Under the pieces are notes generated by a model. It searched no databases, had not been told where the DNA came from, and saw nothing but the letters and a program-made list of their open reading frames with translations. Of a stretch of DNA of 64,000 bases, positions 39,184-52,515 are shown one piece after another. The DNA is from JAJDYQ01 sp963662865 (lineage in GTDB: Bacteria; Pseudomonadota; Gammaproteobacteria; JAJDYQ01). The stretch is taken from positions 1,674,001 through 1,738,000 of the forward strand of contig OY759969.1 of assembly GCA_963662865.1 (NCBI GenBank), written 5' to 3'. The position numbers and the translations under genes were made by a program. Each line of letters begins with the position of its first letter. Position 1 is the stretch's first letter.

Positions 39184-39834
39184 TCAGGCGATTTTATCCG
39201 GCACAGCGACAGAAATTTTCTCCATGACCGACTTGATCAGCCCAGCTTTCATTTTCATGGCGGCCCGATTGACAATCAGTCGGGAACTGATGTCCATGAT
39301 ATGGTCGCGCACCACCAGGCCATTCGCTTTCAGGGTATTGCCGCTTTCCATAACATCGACAATGGCATCGGCCAGTCCGACAAGCGGTGCCAGTTCCATT
39401 GAGCCATAGAGCTTGACTACTTCTATCTGTCGCCCGCGTGCGGCACACCAGTCGCGTGTCGTTTTTACGTATTTTGTGGCTATCTTCAGGCGAGACTTCT
39501 CAAGTTCGGCTTCCGGCCTGCTCGCCAGTATCAATCGGCATCGGGCAATTTGCAGATCCACCACTTCATATAGATTGGAAACATCGTTTTCGATCAGGAC
39601 ATCTTTACCGGCGAAGCCCATGTCCGCAGCACCATAAGAAACAAACGTCGGCACGTCAGCCGCCCGGATGACGAGGATTTGTATCTCCGGATGGCAGGTT
39701 GCCAGTATCAGCCTGCGACTGTCTCCAGGTGCCTCAAGAAGTTCTATACCCGCCGCCGCCAGTAACGACAGGCTGTCCTTCAAAATGCGTCCCTTGGATA
39801 ACGCGATGGTTAATTTTCTGGATTCGACAGACAT
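39184..39834 (-). CDS. hisG: ATP phosphoribosyltransferase, short form
   Basis: A 216-residue catalytic subunit for the first step of histidine synthesis. LTIALSKGRILKDSL opens the protein, and DVMESGNTLKANGL is the PRPP-binding motif. It lacks the C-terminal regulatory domain of the long form, so it should need HisZ for activity and feedback control. HisZ is not in this window. Confidence 0.95.
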   Translation of the reverse strand: MSVESRKLTIALSKGRILKDSLSLLAAAGIELLEAPGDSRRLILATCHPEIQILVIRAADVPTFVSYGAADMGFAGKDVLIENDVSNLYEVVDLQIARCRLILASRPEAELEKSRLKIATKYVKTTRDWCAARGRQIEVVKLYGSMELAPLVGLADAIVDVMESGNTLKANGLVVRDHIMDISSRLIVNRAAMKMKAGLIKSVMEKISVAVPDKIA

Positions 39835-39876
39835 AGAGGCGCAAGTTTACATGAGCATTCCGGGATATAAATGACA

Positions 39877-41136
39877 TCAGGATGAAATACGGCGAATATC
39901 GGCCCCTAATTGTGCCAGTTTTTCTTCAATACATTCATAGCCACGGTCAATATGGTAGATACGGTCCACTCCGGTTTCTCCATCAGCCACCAGGCCGGCA
40001 AGTACCAGGCTGGCGGATGCCCTGAGGTCGGTTGCCATAACCGGCGCACCAATCAGGTGCCGGACTCCTCGAATGAACGCCGTATTGCCCTCAAGCCGGA
40101 TATCCGCCCCCATACGGTTCATCTCAGGTACGTGCATGAAGCGATTTTCAAACACTGCCTCACTGATTGTGCTGGCCCCCGCCGCCACCGTGTTCAGCGC
40201 CGTAAACTGGGCCTGCATATCGGTTGGAAAACCGGGATAAGGTGATGTCTTGATATCAACCGCTACTGGGCGCCGGCCTTCCATATCCAGTTCAACCCAG
40301 TCTTCTCCGGAGGTAATTTTCGCGCCCGCCTCCTGTAGCTTGGCAATGACCGCGTCGATAATGTCGGGCCCTGTGCCCTTCAACTTGATTCTTCCGCCGG
40401 TTATGGCCGCAGCAACCAGAAAGGTTCCCGCTTCTATGCGATCGGGCAGTACCCTGTGGTTCGTGCCGGAGAGCCTTTCAACACCCTCTATCGTAATGGT
40501 GTCCGTCCCCGCACCTTTGATCTTCGCACCCATACCGGTCAGACACCCGGCAAGGTCAAGGACCTCCGGCTCACGGGCGGCATTTTCCAGGATGGTCGTG
40601 CCTTCTGCCAGACAGGCCGCCATCATCAGGTTTTCTGTGCCTGTCACGGTAGTCATATCCATGACGATGCGGGTGCCCTTCAACCGGTCGGCTGTCGCAC
40701 GGATATAGCCGTTTTCCACTTTAATCCGGGCACCGAGTTGCTCGAGTCCGTGGATGTGCATATCGACCGGTCTGGAACCAATGGCACAACCACCAGGCAG
40801 GGAAACATTGGCCTGCCCGTAATTCGCTACCAACGGGCCTAACACAAGGATTGAGGCACGCATGGTTTTAACCAGTTCGTAGGGCGCTTTAAGAGTGGTC
40901 AACGTTGAGCTATCGACAGTAACACTCATTCTTTCATTAACCGTGACGCCCGCACCCATTTCTCCCAGCAGGGAAACCAGAGTGGTTACGTCATGCAGAT
41001 GAGGGACGTTATAAACCGTCACTTCGTCTTCGGTCAAAAGGGTGGCCGCCAGAATGGGTAATACCGCGTTTTTTGAACCGGAAATACGTATTTCGCCATT
41101 CAGGGCTTTACCGCCGTTGATAAGAAGCCTGTTCAA
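39877..41136 (-). CDS. murA: UDP-N-acetylglucosamine 1-carboxyvinyltransferase
   Basis: A 419-residue enzyme for the first committed step of peptidoglycan synthesis. RISGSKNAVLPILAATLL opens it, and the catalytic cysteine is in LPGGCAIGSRPVDMHI, the fosfomycin-sensitive form. It starts 106 bases after mlaC. bolA and mlaB, which often lie between mlaC and murA, are absent here. Confidence 0.97.
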   Translation of the reverse strand: MNRLLINGGKALNGEIRISGSKNAVLPILAATLLTEDEVTVYNVPHLHDVTTLVSLLGEMGAGVTVNERMSVTVDSSTLTTLKAPYELVKTMRASILVLGPLVANYGQANVSLPGGCAIGSRPVDMHIHGLEQLGARIKVENGYIRATADRLKGTRIVMDMTTVTGTENLMMAACLAEGTTILENAAREPEVLDLAGCLTGMGAKIKGAGTDTITIEGVERLSGTNHRVLPDRIEAGTFLVAAAITGGRIKLKGTGPDIIDAVIAKLQEAGAKITSGEDWVELDMEGRRPVAVDIKTSPYPGFPTDMQAQFTALNTVAAGASTISEAVFENRFMHVPEMNRMGADIRLEGNTAFIRGVRHLIGAPVMATDLRASASLVLAGLVADGETGVDRIYHIDRGYECIEEKLAQLGADIRRISS

Positions 41137-41242
41137 AGGTGGAGCTCATTACCTGTATGTGAAAGCGGCTTTGAATACGGCGGCCCAAAACAGCACCCGC
41201 CGGGATGAAGGTATGGCTTAAAATCCTGACCCGGAATTATAG

Positions 41243-41857
41243 TCACTTGCTATGAGACGATAAGCTGGAAAGCAGGCCTTCGATACCGCCCTCGCGTATC
41301 TGGCTGGCAAAACTCGCTCGATAGTTCATCACCAGACTGATACCGCCTATGGCAACGTCATAAATGTGCCATGTTTCATCCTGCCTGAACATGCGATAGG
41401 CGACTGATATTGGCTGCCCGCCCTGCTGACGTATTTCTGTTGGTACGATAACCACGTCAGGATTCGAGGAGGTAATAGTCGGGAGATAAACGATTTCTTT
41501 GTCATTAGAGGCATATTCGGACAAGGCTGACGCATAGGTGTTAATCAGCAATCGCTTGAATCCGAACTGAAACCGGGTTTTCTGATCGCCCGTAGCGTCC
41601 TTCCAGGAATTACCCAGTATAAGGTGCGACATTCGGTCAAAATCAAAATAGGGGAGCACTCGGGCTTCCACTAATGAATAGGTTTCTTCCGAGATATCGG
41701 TACCGACCGAGGCTTCCTCGTCCAATACGACCATAACGTCACTGATGGCCTTTTCAATAACCTGTTGCGCATCCATGGCCATAGCCGGGACAGATTGAAC
41801 GATCAGCAGCAACAATAATAAAAACCCCCTGATGAGGCGTACTCCGGCTAGAAACAT
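41243..41857 (-). CDS. mlaC: phospholipid-binding protein MlaC
   Basis: A periplasmic lipid shuttle of about 204 residues of the MlaC/Ttg2 family. The ATG at 41857 has GGAG 7 bases upstream and gives a clean signal peptide (FLAGVRLIRGFLLLLLLIVQ). Family blocks are YFDFDRMSHLILGNSWKDAT, LLINTYASALSEY and IYDVAIGGISLVMNYRASF. Its usual partners mlaF, mlaE and mlaD should lie upstream; instead autotransporter locus L2 is there. It probably shares a transcript with murA. Confidence 0.9.
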   Translation of the reverse strand: MFLAGVRLIRGFLLLLLLIVQSVPAMAMDAQQVIEKAISDVMVVLDEEASVGTDISEETYSLVEARVLPYFDFDRMSHLILGNSWKDATGDQKTRFQFGFKRLLINTYASALSEYASNDKEIVYLPTITSSNPDVVIVPTEIRQQGGQPISVAYRMFRQDETWHIYDVAIGGISLVMNYRASFASQIREGGIEGLLSSLSSHSK

Positions 41858-42099
41858 AAAATACTCCAAATAAATAAAGTTCAGGCTACCCGCGCCTGCA
41901 CGAAGCAGGTTCAGCATAGGGCATGACTTGTTAATTTATCATAAATGGAGATTTGTACTAAACGGTTTGTCCAGGTCCAGTACCTGTGAGACAACATCAA
42001 GCCACCTGCTTGATGTTGCAGGGTGTTAGCCGGAAACACCTTCAGCCGACCTCTCGGATAGAAACACAAGGGTGGCTGGTATTGCGGCCATGCCGAGCG

Positions 42100-46706
<4,607 letters not shown>

Positions 46707-46863
46707 GATTGTTGCTCCTGCTTTTACGGTATGTAACTGGCTTTGCGGGCCGGGTAAATTTCTGTTCATTGTTTCGTGTCCTCTATCCGGGGTTCTCTGT
46801 TCAGGCCCGGCCTTTGGGCCGGTTCCGGGCCCATGCGCCGGATTCATGTCTGCAATTTAAGCT

Positions 46864-46892
46864 ACTTTAGTCCAATTCGGGAGACATTGCAA
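46864..46892 (-). promoter_or_regulatory. candidate sigma-70 promoter of L2
   Basis: On the minus strand, TTGCAA (46892-46887) and TAAAGT (46869-46864) are 17 bases apart, at the same relative place as in L1. The flanking conserved block extends over about 46846-46945. The -10 is about 160 bases before the leader ATG and 210 from the C tract, so the tract is not in the promoter spacer. L3 keeps the TAAAGT element but not TTGCAA. No other gene is seen in 46707-47012. Confidence 0.55.
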
Positions 46893-47012
46893 GCCCTTGT
46901 CCTGATTTCAGTTCCTATGAGACAAAATAGCGGCTTGCATGGGGTTTGCTGATCGTCATGCACGGGTGCCTCCAAGCCGGTTATGGAACCGATACGCCCT
47001 ATCGTGCTGCTG

Positions 47013-47564
47013 TCAAACGAGCTCGTCTGATTCGATGCGCGACCAGTCAAAAACCGGCCCGGGGTCGGTTTTCCGTCCCGACGCTATATCGCTGTGACCG
47101 ATCACGTCTTCCGCATGAATATCGGTGTATGTTTCCCGCAACAGGCGAAGACTCTTCGTTAATACTTTATATTGCTGCTCTGCATAAGGAATGTCGTCGG
47201 CTCCTTCCAGTTCAATGCCGATGGAGAAGTCATTGCAGCGTTTTCGCCCTTTGTATGCTGATACGCCGGCGTGCCAGGCCCGCTTGTGGAAAGGTACGTA
47301 TTGAATCATCCTGCCGTCTCGACGAATCAGTAGATGCGATGACACCCGTAATTCGCAGAGCTCGCGATAACCGGGATATTCCTGCGGGTCGAGCGTGTTG
47401 GTAAAGAGCTGTGTAATGCCTTCTCCACCGAACTCGTTCGGCGGCAGGCTGATGTTGTGAATCACGATCAGCGAGATGTCACCGACATCCGGCCGGTCGT
47501 CGCAGTTGGGTGATTCAATGTATTCGGCAATGTCGAGCAAGCCGCTGCCGGCATCAATTTTCAT
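47013..47564 (-). CDS. ampD: 1,6-anhydro-N-acetylmuramyl-L-alanine amidase AmpD
   Basis: A cytoplasmic zinc amidase of about 183 residues for peptidoglycan recycling. The ATG at 47564 (KIDAGSGLLDIAEYIESPN) matches the family start. Zinc ligands are the histidine in LIVIHNISLPP (His36) and His and Asp in IGHSDIASGRKTDPGP. RAWHAGVSAYKGRKRCNDFS and IGIELEG are also typical. It lies downstream of a frameshifted Tat-signal gene with an 8-base gap. Confidence 0.93.
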   Translation of the reverse strand: MKIDAGSGLLDIAEYIESPNCDDRPDVGDISLIVIHNISLPPNEFGGEGITQLFTNTLDPQEYPGYRELCELRVSSHLLIRRDGRMIQYVPFHKRAWHAGVSAYKGRKRCNDFSIGIELEGADDIPYAEQQYKVLTKSLRLLRETYTDIHAEDVIGHSDIASGRKTDPGPVFDWSRIESDELV

Positions 47565-47571
47565 CTTGCGG

Positions 47572-47830
47572 CTATGTGTCGAAGGGCACGGTGCGCCCTG
47601 CATAGGATTCATTCTTGCGCAGCTCATCATCGGTATGCCCAAGAGCAGCCATACGATCTATACGCGGCTTTTCTCCATCGGGTGTGTATATCATGATGGC
47701 ATTGTGGTGCGTCGCCGTGTAAGTCTCGCTATCCAACGCCGGCAGCGGCGCTCAACAGCAGTAAATCCCGACGGTTTCCTGCAAGGGTATCGTGATGACA
47801 GGGGTATGCCGGCTTTTGTCTGTTTTCCAT
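47572..47830 (-). pseudogene. small Tat-signal protein gene with a frameshift
   Basis: The ATG at 47830 follows AAGGAG and begins a protein whose segment GNRRDLLLLSAAAGVG is a twin-arginine signal; this frame stops at TAG after 33 codons. A second frame then carries ALDSETYTATHHNAIMIYTP, DGEKPRIDRMAALGHTDDEL and RKNESYAGRTVPFDT, stopping at 47572. The total of 259 bases is one more than a multiple of three, so one extra base or two missing bases near 47730 explain the break. I do not know the family. It would be a short exported protein of about 85-90 residues. The gap 47831-48024 shows nothing further. Confidence 0.5.
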
Positions 47831-48024
47831 CCTACACTCCTTATGCTGTCTGCTGTATTACGCTGTAGAGTTTGCTGCCTCTGGCAGCATGACTTGTATT
47901 TTGTTCGCTGTCCGGCCAAGGAGTATGCCCTGGTTGAGCAATTTTAGCACGGGCTACAGGCCGGCAACTTCTGTTGCAGGCCATATCAGTCCAACCTGAG
48001 CAGTCGAGGACTCAGCCGCGAATT

Positions 48025-49221
48025 TTACAGACGATAGCGTATGTCCTGTGTAAAACCCGGGCCCGGTTCGCTGTTTTTCGTCAGGGAAATAACCTTTACG
48101 GTTTCTCCCATTTCTCCCGGCTCAAGCAGCCGTTTAACGGCTTCCGCCGATGACAGGTGGCCAGGATTGACCTGCCTGTCATCACCGTTAATACCTGACT
48201 GCATCAGATTCAACAGGCCGTTCTCAAGCAGAAAATTTGCCTGGGTGGCATAACCTGATACCAGTAATCCAGCTGCAAGCGCTGATTCGGCTACGGCTGT
48301 GAAATCTACCCACGCGGTCAAGTCCGCTAAACCCGGATACAGTAACACGTCATCCACATCATAGTGCCGGTAATAGGCTCTCAAGCTGCCATGTAATCGG
48401 TCGGGGCGATAGTACATTGCACGCTCGTAACCATAATCAAGCAGCAACACTCCTCCTGTTCTCAAGCCGGAGGACAGGGCTTTTATCCAGCCAGGCAGCA
48501 GCAGATTAATTTCAGACCGGTATCCATCCGGATAGTCTGTAACCGCCAATGGCAGGCAGGCTTCAATCTGTGTCGCCAGTTTCGCAGGGGCGGTACGGGA
48601 TTTCCAGCATGGCCGCGATGCTTCCATGCCAATACCCAACTGGTGAATTTCGCCTTCCTGAAGTGCGAAATGTTCCACGGGGATCGCATCCATGACTTCA
48701 TTGGCGATCATTATCCCGGTAAAGCTGTCTTTGTCCGGAAGGCTATCCAGCCAGTCAATTCTGTCGAAGGTGCTGGTCAGACGTTGTTCAAGATATTGCC
48801 TTTGACGGGCCTGCAAGTCGGCCGATGGTTCAAGGATCAAATAGGATTCAGGTAGTGCCTGATGTTTTTCGAGATGTAACAGGATATCCGCCGCCATTGT
48901 TCCCGAACCCGCGCCCAGTTCCAGAATGGCTCCCTTGTCCGGTAACACGGAAAGGAGGTGCTGGCCCAGCGTCTGGCTGAACAGCGGGCTAATCATCGGC
49001 GCCGTAATAAAGTCACCGGCTGAACCCAGTTTTTCCCTGCCGGCGCTGTAATAGCCCAGCCCCGGCGCATGTAAAACATGCTGCATATACTCGGAAAAGC
49101 TGATGAAGCCGCCGGCACTGTCGATCTTTTGCCGAAGCGAAGTCAGTACCCGGTCACCATGCCGTCTGGCTTCGGCATCCGGTTCGGGAAGTTCATTTAA
49201 ATAAGTGCTGAAAAAAGCCAT
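48025..49221 (-). CDS. MidA/NDUFAF7-family SAM-dependent methyltransferase
   Basis: A 398-residue DUF185 protein. ISFSEYMQHVLHAPGLGYYS and KLGSAGDFITAPMISPLFSQ are the family N-terminal motifs, and ILELGAGSGTMAADILLHL is the SAM-binding loop; IMIANEVMDAIPVE follows. The mitochondrial relative methylates a complex I subunit; the bacterial substrate is uncertain. It is divergent from folM with only 44 bases between the starts. Confidence 0.88.
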   Translation of the reverse strand: MAFFSTYLNELPEPDAEARRHGDRVLTSLRQKIDSAGGFISFSEYMQHVLHAPGLGYYSAGREKLGSAGDFITAPMISPLFSQTLGQHLLSVLPDKGAILELGAGSGTMAADILLHLEKHQALPESYLILEPSADLQARQRQYLEQRLTSTFDRIDWLDSLPDKDSFTGIMIANEVMDAIPVEHFALQEGEIHQLGIGMEASRPCWKSRTAPAKLATQIEACLPLAVTDYPDGYRSEINLLLPGWIKALSSGLRTGGVLLLDYGYERAMYYRPDRLHGSLRAYYRHYDVDDVLLYPGLADLTAWVDFTAVAESALAAGLLVSGYATQANFLLENGLLNLMQSGINGDDRQVNPGHLSSAEAVKRLLEPGEMGETVKVISLTKNSEPGPGFTQDIRYRL

Positions 49222-49265
49222 GAAATATCAGTATAGTTCCACTTTCGCCCGGCCATTTTACGCAG

Positions 49266-50012
49266 ATGGATTTAACCCAGCAGGACATAGAAGGCAAAGT
49301 CGCTCTCGTCACAGGCGCCTCAAGGCGAATCGGTGCCGAGATTGTGCGCACCCTTCACCGGGCCGGCATGAGGCTCTGTCTGCATTACCGTTCTTCCAGG
49401 GAGGATGCGGAATTTCTTGCCGATGAGCTCAACGCCGCCCGGGCAAATTCGGCAAAACTCATACGGGCCGATCTGTCCGAAACCAGTGCACTTGTCGGTC
49501 TGGTCGGCACATGTGTCGAACACTTCGGGCGACTGGATTTGCTGGTCAATAATGCATCTACATTTTACCCGACACCCATTGGCAGTATAACGGAAAAAGA
49601 CTGGGATATTTTGCTGGCCAGTAACTTGAAGGCGCCTTTGTTCCTATCTCAGGCAGCGGCAGAACCACTGGCCGTTAATCAGGGCAGTATCATCAACATT
49701 GTCGATATCCATGCTGAGCGACCAATGAAAAATCACACCGTTTACAGTATCGCCAAATCCGGTTTGCTGGCTTTAACCAAAAGTCTGGCTCGTGAGCTTG
49801 GTCCTGATATCAGGGTCAACGGAGTTGCTCCCGGCGCAATACTCTGGCCGGAAAACGGGGAAGCCCGGGCCGATATACTGAACCGAATCCCGCTGAAACG
49901 GTCCGGGAAACCGGAAGATATTGCCGCTGCCGTACTGTTTCTGTTTCGTGACGCCACCTATGTCAGCGGACATATGCTGCCGGTTGATGGTGGACGATTA
50001 CTGAATATATGA
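49266..50012 (+). CDS. folM: pteridine reductase-like short-chain dehydrogenase
   Basis: A 248-residue SDR. VALVTGASRRIGAEIVRTLH is the NADPH motif with the RR of pteridine reductases, LLVNNASTFYPTPIG follows, DIHAERPMKNHTVYSIAKSG holds the catalytic Tyr and Lys, and the C-terminus is SGHMLPVDGGRLLNI. It likely reduces dihydropteridines. Its place beside midA and near folK and folB supports a pterin role. Confidence 0.85.
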   Translation: MDLTQQDIEGKVALVTGASRRIGAEIVRTLHRAGMRLCLHYRSSREDAEFLADELNAARANSAKLIRADLSETSALVGLVGTCVEHFGRLDLLVNNASTFYPTPIGSITEKDWDILLASNLKAPLFLSQAAAEPLAVNQGSIINIVDIHAERPMKNHTVYSIAKSGLLALTKSLARELGPDIRVNGVAPGAILWPENGEARADILNRIPLKRSGKPEDIAAAVLFLFRDATYVSGHMLPVDGGRLLNI

Positions 50013-50067
50013 GGCGAACCCGGACGGAATGGCGGCGATGACGCCGCTTTCCCGCCCACATCCGGCC

Positions 50068-51393
50068 TTACCAGCGCCAGCCCGTTTGTGACTGCCTTTG
50101 GCGTCGTTGTGACGCGGGAGGTGGCGGCTGAAAGCCCGACCGCGGCGGCTGATACGCTGGCCGGTATGATTGCCACCGGTTGTATGCCGGTGCCTGCGGG
50201 GACCACACCGAAGGAGGGTATTGTCTCGCCGCTCCAGGTGGGGGCGGGGCAGTTGCCGCGCCTGAGGGGGATGGTGGTGGTGGGAATGGGATAGGCAGAT
50301 CCGACACATTCGGCGTGGCGGCCTGTGTTGATTCGATTGCTATTGCGGTGGCCTCTGGTTCGGCAGATACCGACTGCTGGCCGGAAATGTCTGCGACATT
50401 GGCGGAATCTGTTGAGTCCGTCGCCTGCCTGCTCCCGGAGTCCGTCGTTTCTTCGCTCTCCCGTGTTGCGGAAAGGTCTTCTGTCGGCGTGGCCATACCG
50501 ACAACAGGCGAATGCCCTTCAGTGGAAGGCGATTGCTCCGAGGCAGGTGCCTCAATCATGAACCTGCCTTCAAGCGCCGCGCCCTTGAACGGATATTCAA
50601 CGGGCCCGAGCGACTGCTCCGAAGCAGCCTTTTCTTCTGCCTCCGGCGGTGGGGTAATCTGTGGTAATGACGAACCGGAAACTCCGTCGCCTGCCTGCCC
50701 ACCGCTATCGGTGGCTTTTGTCAAATCGGCTGTGGCGGCATCATCCAGCGGCTGACGCACGTCATCGCGGCTAAAAAACGCCAGAAATATCACCAAAAAC
50801 ATGACGGCCAGAGCGACAAAAATAAACTCGACCCTCATGTTGAGCAGGCTTTTCTTTGGTGGAGTAGCAGGTGCAGGGGCGTCGGTATCCGGCATAACTC
50901 CCATGTTTTGCGGTCTTTCGGATATTTTTTCCCGTTTATCCGCTTTCTTTGCGCCGGTGGCTGACGCTGTGGCCGTAACGGCAGCAGCGTCCTGTCCCTT
51001 TGTTACGGCGGATGAGCCGCCTGGGAGCACACTGTCAGCCTTGCTTTTACGGGCCTGGCGAAGATTGGTCACACCAGAGATGAGCTCGTCAAGTTTCGCC
51101 AGAGAGTAGGCTGCATCTTTCAGGGTAACTTCATTGCTGTTTTTCGTGAAGTTCTTCTTAATCTCGTCACGAGCCTTATCGATATCGCCTGCAGAAAAAG
51201 TAGCATTTTCAGTAATATACTTGAAGTTTTTGTTCCGCCTGATATCACGGATCTTACCGGAAGTGGTGAAGTACCTCTTTGCGATCTCAGAATCCGAACC
51301 TTCTTCACGAAAACGAATATACCAAACCAGAGGATGCGGCATTTGGCCGCGGGAAATACCACCAGAGATACGAGTTGTTTTTTTCTCAGCCAT
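50068..51393 (-). CDS. unknown single-pass membrane protein with proline-rich tail
   Basis: A 441-residue protein I do not recognise. Residues 1-85 form a charged, probably folded domain (RGQMPHPLVWYIRFREEGSD, then ITENATFSAGDIDKARDEIK). Residues 90-115 are helical and 116-185 low-complexity. One membrane helix lies at about 188-207 (VEFIFVALAVMFLVIFLAFF). The rest, about 210-441, is disordered, rich in Ser, Thr, Glu, Ala and then Pro, ending in QPPPPASQRRQRQSQTGWRW. The plan resembles envelope-spanning scaffold proteins (cytoplasmic domain, anchor, long periplasmic tail). It is convergent with folM and stands alone. Confidence 0.7.
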   Translation of the reverse strand: MAEKKTTRISGGISRGQMPHPLVWYIRFREEGSDSEIAKRYFTTSGKIRDIRRNKNFKYITENATFSAGDIDKARDEIKKNFTKNSNEVTLKDAAYSLAKLDELISGVTNLRQARKSKADSVLPGGSSAVTKGQDAAAVTATASATGAKKADKREKISERPQNMGVMPDTDAPAPATPPKKSLLNMRVEFIFVALAVMFLVIFLAFFSRDDVRQPLDDAATADLTKATDSGGQAGDGVSGSSLPQITPPPEAEEKAASEQSLGPVEYPFKGAALEGRFMIEAPASEQSPSTEGHSPVVGMATPTEDLSATRESEETTDSGSRQATDSTDSANVADISGQQSVSAEPEATAIAIESTQAATPNVSDLPIPFPPPPSPSGAATAPPPPGAARQYPPSVWSPQAPAYNRWQSYRPAYQPPRSGFQPPPPASQRRQRQSQTGWRW

Positions 51394-51573
51394 TTGTCAA
51401 TCACCTCTGTGCCAATGAATCAAGACCCGCTCTGCATCTTTGTGACGCCAGGGCCTTGTCGTTACCGTTGATCAGGCCCGGGATTAAATCGGGCGAAAAA
51501 CGAAATCTATTTCGACTCTTCTCCATAAGCCTCAAGTTTACAACAATTTTGGTAAATACCAAATGATATTGAA

Positions 51574-52071
51574 CTAATCCAGATCAGGCAAAATCAAGTT
51601 TACAGGGCGCAATTCATGGTTCCCCTGATATTCCCGCCACATTTGTTGGTAGCTCCGCTGCTCGGAGGGATGCAATAATCCCGGAGCTATTTCGGCTAGG
51701 GGCCGTAATACGAATGCATATTCGAGGATATCCGCATGAGGCAGTTTCAACGGCCCTGTGTCAGTCACCAGATCTCCATAAAGAATCAAATCGATATCCA
51801 GAGTTCTGGAATGAAACTTTTTCTTTTGCCGTTTTCGGCCATGATCGGCTTCGATCTGACGAAAAATTTCCTGCACTTTCAGTGGGCCGATTTCAGTTTG
51901 AAAGGACAGCACCATATTCAGAAAATCATTGCTTTCAAGTCCGACCGCCTTGTTCTGATATACCGTTGAGCAGGTCAACGAGCCAAAACGGCGGCCAATC
52001 GCAGTGACTGCGGAAACGATGTTGCGCTCCCGGTCCCGGTTGCTTCCCAGGCTGGCAAAAACCTCAGGCAT
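51574..52071 (-). CDS. folK: HPPK, 6-hydroxymethyl-7,8-dihydropterin pyrophosphokinase
   Basis: A folate-pathway kinase of about 165 residues. VFASLGSNRDRERNIVSAV opens it, QNKAVGLESNDFLNMVLSF follows, and SRTLDIDLILYGD contains the Mg-binding DxD; LPHADILEYAFVLRPLAEI is typical. The ATG at 52071 (MPEVFASLG) overlaps the last 8 bases of folB. An upstream frame to 52101 is open but not conserved in type. Confidence 0.92.
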   Translation of the reverse strand: MPEVFASLGSNRDRERNIVSAVTAIGRRFGSLTCSTVYQNKAVGLESNDFLNMVLSFQTEIGPLKVQEIFRQIEADHGRKRQKKKFHSRTLDIDLILYGDLVTDTGPLKLPHADILEYAFVLRPLAEIAPGLLHPSEQRSYQQMWREYQGNHELRPVNLILPDLD

Positions 52072-52417
52072 GACCCCGCTCAATAATAATGCCGACATCA
52101 TGCGCCCCGCGAAGGGCGCCGGTTTTATTGAGCCTGATACGTACCCAGGGCACGGAGAACTCTTCCATAATCAGTCCGGCGCATTCTTCAAGCAAGGTTT
52201 CAACGAGCTGATATTCGCTCGCCCGCACAAACTCCACCAGGCGTTTACAGACTGCCTTGTAATTCAGTGTATCTTTAATATTGTCACTGGCGGCTGCCTT
52301 ACGAATATCGGTACCCATTTCAACATCCAGAATTATGGTCTGGCGGATACGGCGTTCCCAGTCATAAACTCCAATCAGGGTATCAATTCTCAGATCGTTA
52401 ATAAAAATCCTGTCCAT
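52064..52417 (-). CDS. folB: dihydroneopterin aldolase
   Basis: A 117-residue aldolase. DRIFINDLRIDTLIGVYDWE is the family start, LNYKAVCKRLVEFV the middle, and LNKTGALRGAHDVGIIIER the end with the active-site lysine. The ATG at 52417 matches the family start, while the frame is open to 52507. It is co-translated with folK and divergent from plsY. Confidence 0.93.
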   Translation of the reverse strand: MDRIFINDLRIDTLIGVYDWERRIRQTIILDVEMGTDIRKAAASDNIKDTLNYKAVCKRLVEFVRASEYQLVETLLEECAGLIMEEFSVPWVRIRLNKTGALRGAHDVGIIIERGHA

Positions 52418-52515
52418 AATTTCCCGCTCCAGTCGCGTATCGCCATAATCTTCGGTTGACGTGTGCATTGTAATGTACAATTCCGCAACCGGAAATCTCC
52501 TGTTCATTAACGCCA

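Noticed and set aside
39184..39834. hisG as a truncated gene.
   Set aside because: The 216-residue length is that of the natural short form that works with HisZ, with intact motifs.
41858..42099. Hairpins upstream of mlaC (CCTGC-TTCGT-GCAGG and ATCAAGC-type) as RNA regulators.
   Set aside because: The second belongs to the downstream flank shared by L2 and L3, and the first is a short stem without further support.
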